From positions 1-33,649 of the forward strand of contig CAIJNA010000180.1 of NCBI GenBank assembly GCA_903821805.1: a stretch of DNA of 33,649 nt, in the 5' to 3' direction. Position numbers and translations under genes: made by a program. This document shows, piece after piece, positions 25,060 through 32,652 of the stretch. Positions within the stretch are counted from its first letter, which is position 1. Every line of letters starts with the position of its first letter. Source of the stretch: an uncultured Campylobacterota bacterium. GTDB lineage: Bacteria; Campylobacterota; Campylobacteria; Campylobacterales; Arcobacteraceae. A model generated the notes under the pieces. It saw only the letters and a program-made list of their open reading frames with translations, was not told the origin of the DNA and searched no databases.

Positions 25060-25608
25060 ATGGACGAAAAATTATTAAATAGAGCTAATCATAAATGTGA
25101 ATTATGTGGTTCAACTGAAAATCTTAGTGCGATGGAAGTTGCACCAAGTGACGGAAGTATAGATCAAAGTATTTGTATTTGTGATGTTTGTCGTGAACAA
25201 GTTGAAGACAACAGTAAACTTGATTCAAATAATATGCATTGTTTAAGTGACAGTATGTGGAGTGAAGTTCCTGCTGTTCAAGTTGTTTCATATAGATTGC
25301 TAAAAAAGTTAAATAATCAAGAATTGCTTGACATGCTTTATTTGGAAGATGATGTAAAGACATGGGCTGAAAATGAAGCAGAAGGTCCTGAAGGGCAAGA
25401 GCTTCCAAAAGATAGCAATGGTACCGTTTTAAATCAAGGCGATAGCGTAACTATCATCAAAGATTTGGAAGTTAAAGGTGCTAACTTTACTGCTAAACGA
25501 GGAACTTTAGTCAAAGGAATTGCGTTAAATGGAAATCCAGAGCAAGTTGAAGGGAAAGTAAACGGGACAAGAATTGTTCTGTTGTCATGCTTTTTAAAGA
25601 AAGTATAA
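25060..25608 (+). CDS. PhnA-family zinc-ribbon protein (YjdM-like)
   Basis: A 182-residue cytoplasmic protein. The N-terminal zinc ribbon uses C13, C16, C41 and C44 (CELC...CDVC). A middle linker of about 70 residues is acidic. The C-terminal PhnA domain spans about residues 115-182 (LPKDSNGTVLNQGD ... LSCFLKKV). The name comes from the E. coli gene near the phosphonate operon, but the protein is not known to act on phosphonates, and no phosphonate genes are present here. Function is unknown. It lies between tRNA-Gly and rpsO. Confidence 0.9.
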   Translation: MDEKLLNRANHKCELCGSTENLSAMEVAPSDGSIDQSICICDVCREQVEDNSKLDSNNMHCLSDSMWSEVPAVQVVSYRLLKKLNNQELLDMLYLEDDVKTWAENEAEGPEGQELPKDSNGTVLNQGDSVTIIKDLEVKGANFTAKRGTLVKGIALNGNPEQVEGKVNGTRIVLLSCFLKKV

Positions 25609-25635
25609 GAGGCTTTTAGATACTCTTTCAAACTT

Positions 25636-25654
25636 TTATCAACACTGTTGATAA
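25636..25654 (+). promoter_or_regulatory. Perfect 8-bp inverted repeat upstream of rpsO
   Basis: TTATCAAC-ACT-GTTGATAA, 33 bases before the rpsO start and 28 bases after the PhnA-family stop. No T run follows, so it is not a standard terminator. TAAAAT at 25660-25665 is a possible -10 box. The repeat could be an operator at the -35 position, or, if transcription starts further upstream, a leader hairpin of the kind S15 binds to repress its own translation. Confidence 0.4.
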
Positions 25655-25686
25655 TTGAATAAAATATACCAATCAAGGAGGTCATG

Positions 25687-25959
25687 ATGGCTTTAGATCA
25701 GGACATAAAACAAGAGATAATCTCAACATACAGAAGAGATGAAAAAGATACAGGTTCAGCGGAAGTTCAAATCGCTATATTAACAAAACAAATTGTTGTT
25801 TTAACAGAGCACCTAAAAATTAACAAAAAAGACCATTCATCAAGACTTGGACTTTTAAAAATGGTTGGAAAAAGAAAAAGACTTCTTACTTACCTAAGAA
25901 GAACTAATTATGCAACTTTTACAAAAATCGTACAAGAGTTAGGAATCAGAGCTAAATAA
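25687..25959 (+). CDS. rpsO: 30S ribosomal protein S15
   Basis: Primary 16S rRNA-binding protein of the small-subunit platform. The 90-residue protein has the family landmarks TGSAEVQIAILTKQI, HLKINKKDHSSRLGLLKMVGKRKRLLTYL and a basic C-terminus. Two adjacent ATGs are present (25684, 25687). The second places AAGGAG 6 bases upstream and gives the usual MALDQ N-terminus, so it is preferred. Followed by a strong terminator. Confidence 0.97.
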   Translation: MALDQDIKQEIISTYRRDEKDTGSAEVQIAILTKQIVVLTEHLKINKKDHSSRLGLLKMVGKRKRLLTYLRRTNYATFTKIVQELGIRAK

Positions 25960-25976
25960 TTTTAGTTTATGATGAC

Positions 25977-26009
25977 AAAAGCCCGGACATTTATGTTCGG
26001 GCTTTTTTT
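25977..26009 (+). terminator. Rho-independent terminator after rpsO
   Basis: A 9-bp stem GCCCGGACA / TGTTCGGGC (one G-T pair) with a TTTA loop, preceded by four A's and followed by seven T's, 18 bases beyond the rpsO stop. Confidence 0.95.
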
Positions 26010-26070
26010 ATGTCTATATTAGAATTAGTAAAAATATTCTTAAATAGTAAAACGAGTAATTTTTAGCAAT

Positions 26071-26103
26071 AAAAAAAGCCTAGCTATAAATAGCTAGGCT
26101 TTT
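26071..26103 (-). terminator. Rho-independent terminator after the cytochrome c gene
   Basis: An 11-bp perfect stem AAGCCTAGCTA / TAGCTAGGCTT with a 4-base loop. In the minus direction the stem runs into a T tract (the A tract at 26071-26077), so it ends the cytochrome transcript, whose stop is 22 bases away. It also has T's on the plus side and can back up the rpsO terminator. Confidence 0.9.
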
Positions 26104-26125
26104 AAAACTTTATCAAATGATAAAA

Positions 26126-26398
26126 TTATTTTCCAAGACCTGTTGAAGCTAAATCAGCGTCACTATATTTAGCAACTTGACCTTTCATAACACCAGCCAT
26201 AGCTCCACCGTAAGTTCCAGCTTTATAACCTTTAAGTGCATGAGTAACATCTGCTTTAGTCAGATCTTTAACAATTTTAGATTTTCCTAATGCTGCTTTT
26301 TCAAAGTTTTGACCATGGCAACCTTTACAAGCGCCTAACTCAACAGCACCAAATGCTGCAACTCCACAAATTAATGTAGCTAATACAATTTTTTTCAT
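26126..26398 (-). CDS. Small periplasmic c-type cytochrome
   Basis: A 90-residue precursor with a Sec signal peptide (residues 1 to about 18, KK then a hydrophobic run ending AFGA). The single haem site is CKGCH (C24, C27, H28). M67 or M71 (GGAMAGVMKG) can supply the sixth ligand. The mature protein of about 72 residues fits the cytochrome c-553 class that carries electrons to terminal oxidases or other periplasmic enzymes in Campylobacterota; the exact partner is not evident. Strong Shine-Dalgarno (AGGAGA). Monocistronic, divergent from the ABC ATPase gene. Confidence 0.92.
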   Translation of the reverse strand: MKKIVLATLICGVAAFGAVELGACKGCHGQNFEKAALGKSKIVKDLTKADVTHALKGYKAGTYGGAMAGVMKGQVAKYSDADLASTGLGK

Positions 26399-26474
26399 GT
26401 TTGTCTCCTATTTTTGATTGACTGAAAATATACAACGTATCAACTTTAACTATTCTTAGTGTAAAATCAAAAAT

Positions 26475-27071
26475 ATGAAAAAACTTGTGTTAAATATTAA
26501 TAAGCTTACTTTTGGTTACACTAAACAAAAATTAATCTATCAAGATTTTAATTTGAAGTTGTATCGTGGTGAGATTAAAAGTGTTGTTGGAAGCAGTGGA
26601 AGTGGCAAGAGCACACTGTTTGAGCTAATTACAAATAATATAAAACCCATTAAAGGGGAACTGAAATCACTAAAAATAAGTTCTATCTATCAAGACCCAT
26701 ATGGCTCGTTTCATCCAACATATACGATACAAAATCAGCTTAATGATATCATTGATGACTTTTCAGAATTGCCATTTCTTCTTGAACGTTTTGGGTTGAG
26801 TTTGGATTTCTTAAATAAAAAACCACACCAATTAAGTGGAGGACAGCTTCAAAGATGCAGTATAATTAGGGCTATACTTATGAAGCCAGATCTCCTTTTA
26901 GCAGATGAGCCTACAAGTGCACTTGATAATATAATTGCACTTGATGTTATGAAAGTTTTAATAAGTTTTGTAGATAGATTTGGAATTTTACTGATTACTC
27001 ATGATGAAGATTTGGCTCGTTGGTGTAGTGATGAGATAATAAATATAGAAAATAATAAAATAAGGAAATAA
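26475..27071 (+). CDS. ABC transporter ATP-binding protein (Opp/Dpp/Nik-like), orphan
   Basis: A 198-residue single ATPase domain with all motifs: Walker A GSSGSGKST (39-47), Q-loop Q73 (YQDPYGSFHPTYTI), signature LSGGQLQR (120-127), Walker B LLLADEP (140-146) with E145, and H176. The Q-loop wording YQDPYGS...P resembles peptide/nickel importer ATPases (DppF, NikE), but the protein is shorter and lacks their C-terminal oligopeptide-binding extension. No permease or binding-protein gene is adjacent, so the transporter it drives, if any, is unknown. There is no Shine-Dalgarno; TAAAAT ends 7 bases before the ATG, suggesting a leaderless mRNA. The next gene starts 2 bases after its stop. Confidence 0.9.
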   Translation: MKKLVLNINKLTFGYTKQKLIYQDFNLKLYRGEIKSVVGSSGSGKSTLFELITNNIKPIKGELKSLKISSIYQDPYGSFHPTYTIQNQLNDIIDDFSELPFLLERFGLSLDFLNKKPHQLSGGQLQRCSIIRAILMKPDLLLADEPTSALDNIIALDVMKVLISFVDRFGILLITHDEDLARWCSDEIINIENNKIRK

Positions 27072-27073
27072 TT

Positions 27074-27787
27074 TTGGAATATATGTTCGCTTTTAATAAA
27101 ATACTCTCATCGCTTTTAATGCCTTTCTCGATAGGCTTATTTTTAATTCTTTTTGGAATCATTTTTCTTTTTAAGAGAAAAATACAAAAAGCAAAAGCAT
27201 TTTTAATTATCGGTATTATTTGGACTATGATTATTTCTCACAGCTCGTTTGCGAATCTTTTACTAGCACCTCTTGAAAATTCTTATCCAAAACTACAATC
27301 AGTCCCAGAACATGCAAAATATATTGTTTTTCTTGGTGGTGATATGGAAAATAGAGGTTGGGAAGTATTAAAGCAATACAATAAAATACATGGAGCTAAA
27401 ATAATCACATCTGGATACGAAGGAAGAGGGTCTACCCCAGAAGCAATACGAACAGCAGCCATAATAAAAGATGCAGGCATTATTGGTGAAGATATTTTGA
27501 TTTATCCAAAACCAAAAGACACGAGAGAAGAAGCTAAAAATATCAAAAATATACTTCGCAATGAAAGATTTATACTAGTTACATCAGCATATCACATGCA
27601 AAGAGCAATGATTATATTTGAAAGTGAAGGGATGAAACCAATTCCAGCACCAACTGATTTCTTAATAAAAGATAGTGATACAGCAATATCTCTTCCTGAT
27701 GGATATAGTCTTCAAAAAACAGAAAAAGCTTGGCATGAGTATCTAGGTATATTTTGGGCAAAGATAGTTAACCTTTTAGTTGATTAA
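27074..27787 (+). CDS. YdcF/ElyC-type membrane protein (DUF218)
   Basis: A 237-residue protein with two N-terminal transmembrane segments (about 12-32 and 40-58) and a DUF218 domain from about residue 80 (YIVFLGGDMENRG ... ITSGYEGRGSTPEA ... LVTSAYHMQRAMIIFE). ElyC/SanA-like homologues affect envelope integrity and lipid-carrier/peptidoglycan metabolism; the biochemical activity is unknown. The reading frame starts at a TTG with AAGGA 7 bases upstream, inside the end of the ABC gene. The first ATG (27083) is less well placed, so TTG is preferred. The 2-bp gap indicates coupling to the ABC ATPase. Confidence 0.85.
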   Translation: MEYMFAFNKILSSLLMPFSIGLFLILFGIIFLFKRKIQKAKAFLIIGIIWTMIISHSSFANLLLAPLENSYPKLQSVPEHAKYIVFLGGDMENRGWEVLKQYNKIHGAKIITSGYEGRGSTPEAIRTAAIIKDAGIIGEDILIYPKPKDTREEAKNIKNILRNERFILVTSAYHMQRAMIIFESEGMKPIPAPTDFLIKDSDTAISLPDGYSLQKTEKAWHEYLGIFWAKIVNLLVD

Positions 27788-27900
27788 TGGTAAACTTCAA
27801 CATTATTCAAAACTAAACATGAATGTTAATAATGCTTATCAAATAGTATATTTAAGATTCTGGTGTGAGAAAAATGAACAACAATTAAGGACAAAATAAT

Positions 27901-28779
27901 ATGACAAAATGTGGCTATGTAAGTACCGTAGGTCGACCGAATGCAGGGAAAAGTTCTCTTTTAAACTGGTTGGTTGGAGAAAAAATTAATATGGTATCGC
28001 ACAAAGCAAATGCCACAAGAAAAAGATCAAATACAATCGTAATGAATGGAGATGATCAAATTATTTTTGTCGATACTCCAGGGCTTCATCATCAAGAAAA
28101 ACTAATCAATCAATTTATGCTAGAAGAAGCACTAAAAGCTATTGGCGAATGTGATTTGATATTATTCTTGGCACCTGTTACAGATAAAATTGTTCATTAT
28201 GAAAGATTTCTTGAAGAACACAAAAAAGAGACGCCACATATTCTTCTTCTTACAAAAACAGATTTTGTTACGACTGCTGAGGTTATGGCTAAAATAGAAG
28301 AATATAAGCAATATAGCGATAAATATAAAGCAATAATTCCAATCTCAATCAAAAAGGGTAAGAAACAAAATCTTATTTTGGACGAAGTTGTTAAATATCT
28401 TCCAGAGCAACCATATCTTTTTGACACAGAAATTCTTACAACTACGAATCTAAGAGATATTTATAGAGAATTTATTAGGGAATCAGTATTTGATAATATT
28501 AGCGATGAAATACCTTATGAAGCAGATGTGATAGTAAATAAGGTTGAAGAAAAACCAAAGGTTGAAGTTATCAAAGCAACTATAGTTGTTGAAAAGCAAA
28601 CCCAAAAAGGGATGATAATAGGCGAAGGTGGAATTGCAATTAAAAGAATAGGTCTTAATGCTAGAAAGAAAATTGAAAAACTTATTGGCAAAACAGTCTA
28701 TCTTGAATTATTTGTATCTGTTAAAAAAGGCTGGAGTAAAAACAAAGAGGGATTAAGAGAGCTTGGATACGATTTTTAA
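27901..28779 (+). CDS. era: GTPase Era
   Basis: Ribosome-assembly GTPase that binds the 3' end of 16S rRNA. The 292-residue protein has G1 GRPNAGKS (11-18), G3 DTPG (58-61) and G4 TKTD (118-121, with T in place of the usual N), and then the C-terminal KH domain with GMIIGEGGIAIKRIG near 233-247. Length and domain order are standard. The start is preceded by AAGGACAAAAT. It stands alone after a 113-bp gap that shows no ORF. Confidence 0.97.
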   Translation: MTKCGYVSTVGRPNAGKSSLLNWLVGEKINMVSHKANATRKRSNTIVMNGDDQIIFVDTPGLHHQEKLINQFMLEEALKAIGECDLILFLAPVTDKIVHYERFLEEHKKETPHILLLTKTDFVTTAEVMAKIEEYKQYSDKYKAIIPISIKKGKKQNLILDEVVKYLPEQPYLFDTEILTTTNLRDIYREFIRESVFDNISDEIPYEADVIVNKVEEKPKVEVIKATIVVEKQTQKGMIIGEGGIAIKRIGLNARKKIEKLIGKTVYLELFVSVKKGWSKNKEGLRELGYDF

Positions 28780-28860
28780 AGATTCGCACCAACTTTAATA
28801 TTGGTATTTGCTGTCTTGTTAGTTGGCTCAATATAAATTGATAAGCAGTAACAGATTATT

Positions 28861-28881
28861 AATAATACCAGCGGTGTTATT
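28861..28881 (-). terminator. Possible hairpin overlapping the end of the SLAC1-family gene
   Basis: AATAATACC-AGC-GGTGTTATT forms a 9-bp stem with one G-T pair, spanning the stop codon of the minus-strand gene. There is no clean T run after it, so its role as a terminator between these convergent genes is doubtful. The remainder of 28780-28860 has short inverted repeats around ACCAA/TTGGT but no T run. Confidence 0.25.
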
Positions 28882-29848
28882 CCTCTATGCAAATTTCCTT
28901 ATCATTTATGTTCAAAATTGTATTGTAAGCGACAATAATAACTATCAACGTAACTACGGCAATTAAAGCATAAGACAATACAAATAATATCGCATCACCA
29001 GTTTTGTGAAACATAAGCATAGAGCTTATTGCCATTGCTGCTACTGGAAAAACAAATGCCCACCATGAAATAAAGAATTTTATCTTGATAAAATTTTTAT
29101 ACATAAAAGCCACCAAAAAAGTGAAAAATAATCCCATATTAAAAAGCATTAATGCAAAAGTATCGATTTGATTATACAGCTTTACGTATGCTAAGAAACC
29201 TACGGCTGGAGGCGCAATTAGTATGAAAAGAGTAGGCATAAATTTTGTAGCCATTTGATGGTGAAAAATAATTCTATTTAAAATAAGCGCAAAAAGCACA
29301 ATCCAGAAAAACATTCCAACACTAAAGAAGTAGTTTAAAATACCAGGATTTGCAAATCCTATTCCACCAACAGGAACTAGAACATTACCTACAATAGGGA
29401 TAAACCAAGCGGGATTTGAGTGATCTAAAATTTGATTTTTATTTATCCAAAACCTTACAGTATGCATTGTTAATGAAAAGTGCAAGATTACACCAACATA
29501 CCAAAAGAAAGCACTTACTGGTAATTTTACTTCTTTAAATATTATTGCCAACATAAGCATAGAGATCGAAATGGCAGCAAAAAAATTTATACGAATTGGA
29601 TGGTTAAATTCCATAATTACAGCATGTTTATACTTGCAATATTTCGTCATATAAATTACCGAGATAGTCATGAAAGCCATCGTTGTAAGATACATTAGTA
29701 CTGTTCCAATAATTGATGGAAATCCCAACCAAGAATGAGCTTTCTGATAAGTAATAGTTAAGCCACCAAGCCCCATTACTACAGCATACATCATAATTGG
29801 AAAAAATTCTAAACGATTTTTTGTACATTTTTGCTTCGATAATTCCAT
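28877..29848 (-). CDS. SLAC1/TehA-family anion channel or transporter
   Basis: A 323-residue integral inner-membrane protein with about ten hydrophobic helices, preceded by a short basic N-terminus. The opening LEFFPIMMYAVVMGLGGLTI and the internal HTVRFW, NPAWFIPIVGN and PPAVGFLAY segments are characteristic of the SLAC1/TehA (C4-dicarboxylate/tellurite/anion channel) superfamily. The transported ion cannot be told from sequence; anions such as sulfite, nitrate or chloride are possible. Single gene with an extended -10 promoter and Shine-Dalgarno AAGGT. Confidence 0.88.
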   Translation of the reverse strand: MELSKQKCTKNRLEFFPIMMYAVVMGLGGLTITYQKAHSWLGFPSIIGTVLMYLTTMAFMTISVIYMTKYCKYKHAVIMEFNHPIRINFFAAISISMLMLAIIFKEVKLPVSAFFWYVGVILHFSLTMHTVRFWINKNQILDHSNPAWFIPIVGNVLVPVGGIGFANPGILNYFFSVGMFFWIVLFALILNRIIFHHQMATKFMPTLFILIAPPAVGFLAYVKLYNQIDTFALMLFNMGLFFTFLVAFMYKNFIKIKFFISWWAFVFPVAAMAISSMLMFHKTGDAILFVLSYALIAVVTLIVIIVAYNTILNINDKEICIEE

Positions 29849-29878
29849 AGTAAAACCTTATAATTAATATATTATTTA

Positions 29879-29887
29879 ATTATACCA
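29879..29887 (-). promoter_or_regulatory. Extended -10 promoter for the SLAC1-family gene
   Basis: TGGTATAAT on the minus strand, a TG-extended perfect -10 box, predicting a leader of about 25 bases. Confidence 0.55.
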
Positions 29888-29978
29888 AATCAAATCAAAA
29901 TTAAATATATTCTTTTGATTAGTTTAGATGGGAAAATCATTTGATGTAGTTTGGTAATTTGTCTGATTTTTTGTTATT

Positions 29979-30308
29979 TTAAAGTGTGTGCTTAATTGAG
30001 AATTTCATTTCTAGCAAAATTATTGCATTTAGATATTTGTCTTTATTCTCTAGCGATATTTCGTTTATGAGATGTTTGTTTCTTTGAAAAACTTCCCAAA
30101 CTCTAAGAGATGGTTCCGGTCGTTTTTTAATCCACAAAGCAATTGAAGTTGCTCCATTTATTAATGCTTGAACAAATTTTGCTTCAAGCCTTTTTTCTTC
30201 TTTTTTGAATATTTTCCATTCGTCTTCAAGTACCTCATGAGCTTCTACGAAATCATTTTCTTCAATCATCCGTAAAAATTCGTCAATACCAATTTTACTA
30301 TTTACCAA
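29979..30308 (-). CDS. DUF309-family protein
   Basis: A 109-residue, mostly helical soluble protein. The segment NDFVEAHEVLEDEWK (19-33) with its EAHE core is the DUF309 signature, followed by QALINGATSIALW. These conserved H/E/W residues may bind a metal or ligand, but no function is known. Its start lies inside the end of rimO (11-base overlap), so the two are translated together. It is probably the last gene of the nfo-rimO unit. Confidence 0.85.
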   Translation of the reverse strand: MVNSKIGIDEFLRMIEENDFVEAHEVLEDEWKIFKKEEKRLEAKFVQALINGATSIALWIKKRPEPSLRVWEVFQRNKHLINEISLENKDKYLNAIILLEMKFSIKHTL

Positions 30309-31614
30309 TAATTGTTCCTAGTAATTTATCACCAACAAGCTCTGAAATTCGTACCTTATAAACCTTACCAAATTCAACACTGATATCAGTTTCATTGTCA
30401 TTAATGTAAATCTCACCATCAATTTCTCTTTCCCAAGATATTTTTCTAGCACTTAAAAGTAAATCATGCTCATCACTATATCCTTCAATTACAACATCAA
30501 ATTCAGTATTTATATCTTTCTCCATACTTTTTAGTGTTGTTGTTTTGATAATTTGACCTAATATTTCAGCTCTTGAGTCGATAATGTTTTGTGGTATTTT
30601 TTCTTTCATATCGTAAGCACTTGTATCTTCTTCGTCGCTATAACTAAATACATTTGCTCTATCAAAGTTGTAATCCTGAACATATTTGCAAAGCTCATTA
30701 AAATCTTCTTCGCTTTCACCTGGATGACCAACAATAAAAGTACTTCTTACAAAAGAATTTGAGACTTTTCTCATTTCGTCCATAAGCTCTTTAAGCTTTT
30801 CAGTTCCTTTTCCTCTTTTCATTATTTTAAGCATATTACTTGAAATATGTTGCAACGGCATGTCGTAGTAAGTGTGAAAAACATTACTATTTGCTATTTT
30901 ATTAATTAATGATATTGTTGTAGTTGATGGATAAAGATATAAAATTCTTGCACTTTTCACTCCATTGATCTTTTCGACTATGTCTATCAATCTTTCTAGT
31001 CCATCATTTATGTCATGATCTCTTAAATATGAACTACTATCTTGGCTTACAAATGAAAAGTCATAATAGCCATTTTGCACCATATTTTTTAGTTCTTTTT
31101 CTATGGAGTCCAAAGTTCTACTATTTAATTTACCTTTAAAATTCGGAATTGCACAAAATGCACACGATTGATTGCATCCCTCGCTTAATTTAATATATGC
31201 ATGAAAATTTGAGCCAGTTACAACACGGTCAAGTGTTTCATCTGCTAAGAAAACTTTAGGACTAAATTGACTTCTTTTTTCTTCAACAAGTTTGTCGATA
31301 ACGTCATAGTCACCAACACCAGTAAATATATCAACTTCGCTTAATTCATTTTGTAGTTCATCCTTATATCTCTGGCTAAGACATCCAGCCATAACAAGTA
31401 TAGAACCATCTTTTCGTTGATCATGAAGATTAAAAATTGTATTTAGAGATTCCTCTTTCGCACTCTCTATAAATCCACATGTATTTACTATAATAAGATC
31501 AGCTTCGCTAGCTTCATCTGTTATTTTGTAGTCCTTAAGACGACCAAGCATAACTTCGCTATCTATTAAATTTTTTGTGCAACCAAGACTAACTAGGTGT
31601 AGTTTTTTCTCCAT
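30298..31614 (-). CDS. rimO: Ribosomal protein S12 methylthiotransferase RimO
   Basis: Radical-SAM enzyme that methylthiolates an aspartate of ribosomal protein S12. The 438-residue protein has the N-terminal UPF0004 domain with cluster ligands C12, C46 and C78, the radical-SAM motif CNQSCAFC (C147, C151, C154), and a C-terminal TRAM domain from about residue 370. The GCTKNLIDSE and YPSTTT wording, with the DMPLQH segment, supports RimO over the tRNA enzyme MiaB. It starts 12 bp after nfo and overlaps the DUF309 gene by 11 bases. Confidence 0.96.
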   Translation of the reverse strand: MEKKLHLVSLGCTKNLIDSEVMLGRLKDYKITDEASEADLIIVNTCGFIESAKEESLNTIFNLHDQRKDGSILVMAGCLSQRYKDELQNELSEVDIFTGVGDYDVIDKLVEEKRSQFSPKVFLADETLDRVVTGSNFHAYIKLSEGCNQSCAFCAIPNFKGKLNSRTLDSIEKELKNMVQNGYYDFSFVSQDSSSYLRDHDINDGLERLIDIVEKINGVKSARILYLYPSTTTISLINKIANSNVFHTYYDMPLQHISSNMLKIMKRGKGTEKLKELMDEMRKVSNSFVRSTFIVGHPGESEEDFNELCKYVQDYNFDRANVFSYSDEEDTSAYDMKEKIPQNIIDSRAEILGQIIKTTTLKSMEKDINTEFDVVIEGYSDEHDLLLSARKISWEREIDGEIYINDNETDISVEFGKVYKVRISELVGDKLLGTIIGK

Positions 31615-31626
31615 TTTATACCTTAT

Positions 31627-32517
31627 TTATTTGATTAAACTGTAAAGTTTTTTGATTTCATCGGCCCACATATCTTCATTTGGCGTTTCAAGAATAAGTG
31701 GAATATCGTTCATTCGTTCATCATTTGCTATAAATCCAAAAGCATTTAATCCAATATGGCCAAGTCCTAAACTTTCGTGTCTGTCAACCTTAGCACCCAA
31801 AGGTGGTTTGCTATCATTAATGTGCATCCCTTTTAGAAACTCACGACCAACAACTTTGTCAAATTCTTTCCATGTTTTATCATAAGCATCTTGTGTTCTT
31901 ATATCGTAACCAGAAGTAAACATATGACAAGTATCAATACAAACACCAATACGACTCTTGTCTTCAATCTTATCAATTATGTATGCTAAATGTTCAAATT
32001 TATATCCAAGATTTGTCCCTTGACCAGCAGTATTTTCAATAACAGCTATAACACCTTTCGTGCAATCTAAAGCTCTATTAATTGATTCTGATATTGTTTC
32101 TAGGCATTCTATCTCTGCACTATAAGTAAGTTCCTCAAGATCAGGGTCTTTTTTCCCAAATCTCTGAAGATGACTTCCTGGATGAAAATTCAATCTATCA
32201 AGTCCAAGGGTAGAGCATCTTTGCATTTCATCAATAAACGCTTCACGACTTTTTAGTAGGCTTGACTCATCGTGATGACCAAGATTAATTAGATAGCTGT
32301 CATGAGGTAAAATATGCTTAGGCAAAATACCACTTAGTTCAAGATTTTTAAACCATTCATCTAGTGTTTTTGTATCAAATGGATTAGCATCCCATCTTTT
32401 TTGGTTTTTTGTAAAAAGTGCAAAAGCTTTTGCACCAATTGCCATAGCATTTAAAGGGGCATTCTGAACGCCACCACTTGCGCTTACATGAGCGCCGAAA
32501 AATTTATTATTTGACAT
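31627..32517 (-). CDS. nfo: Endonuclease IV (AP endonuclease)
   Basis: Cleaves DNA at abasic sites in base-excision repair. The 296-residue TIM-barrel protein has three zinc ions' worth of ligands in the family signatures: H72, H112 (NFHPGSH), E161 (IENTAGQG), D195 and H198 (GVCIDTCHMFTSGYD), H232 (MHINDSK), D245 and H247 (KVDRHESLGLGHIG), and the terminal LETP. Shine-Dalgarno AGGTGAT lies close to the ATG. It is the first gene of a compact nfo-rimO-DUF309 run. Confidence 0.97.
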   Translation of the reverse strand: MSNNKFFGAHVSASGGVQNAPLNAMAIGAKAFALFTKNQKRWDANPFDTKTLDEWFKNLELSGILPKHILPHDSYLINLGHHDESSLLKSREAFIDEMQRCSTLGLDRLNFHPGSHLQRFGKKDPDLEELTYSAEIECLETISESINRALDCTKGVIAVIENTAGQGTNLGYKFEHLAYIIDKIEDKSRIGVCIDTCHMFTSGYDIRTQDAYDKTWKEFDKVVGREFLKGMHINDSKPPLGAKVDRHESLGLGHIGLNAFGFIANDERMNDIPLILETPNEDMWADEIKKLYSLIK

Positions 32518-32652
32518 ATTATCACCTATTTATATTTTTTATTATGATTACCTTTTGACAGAATATCAAAGATAGTTTGAAATGACTTTAATTTTAAATA
32601 TCAAGTTTAGTGTAAAGGAAATTTTACAAATAGGCATTTGTGCTACGAAGCT

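Noticed and set aside
27788..27900. Possible small gene or RNA between the YdcF-like gene and era
   Set aside because: The 113-bp gap has no ORF with a ribosome site and no stable hairpin.
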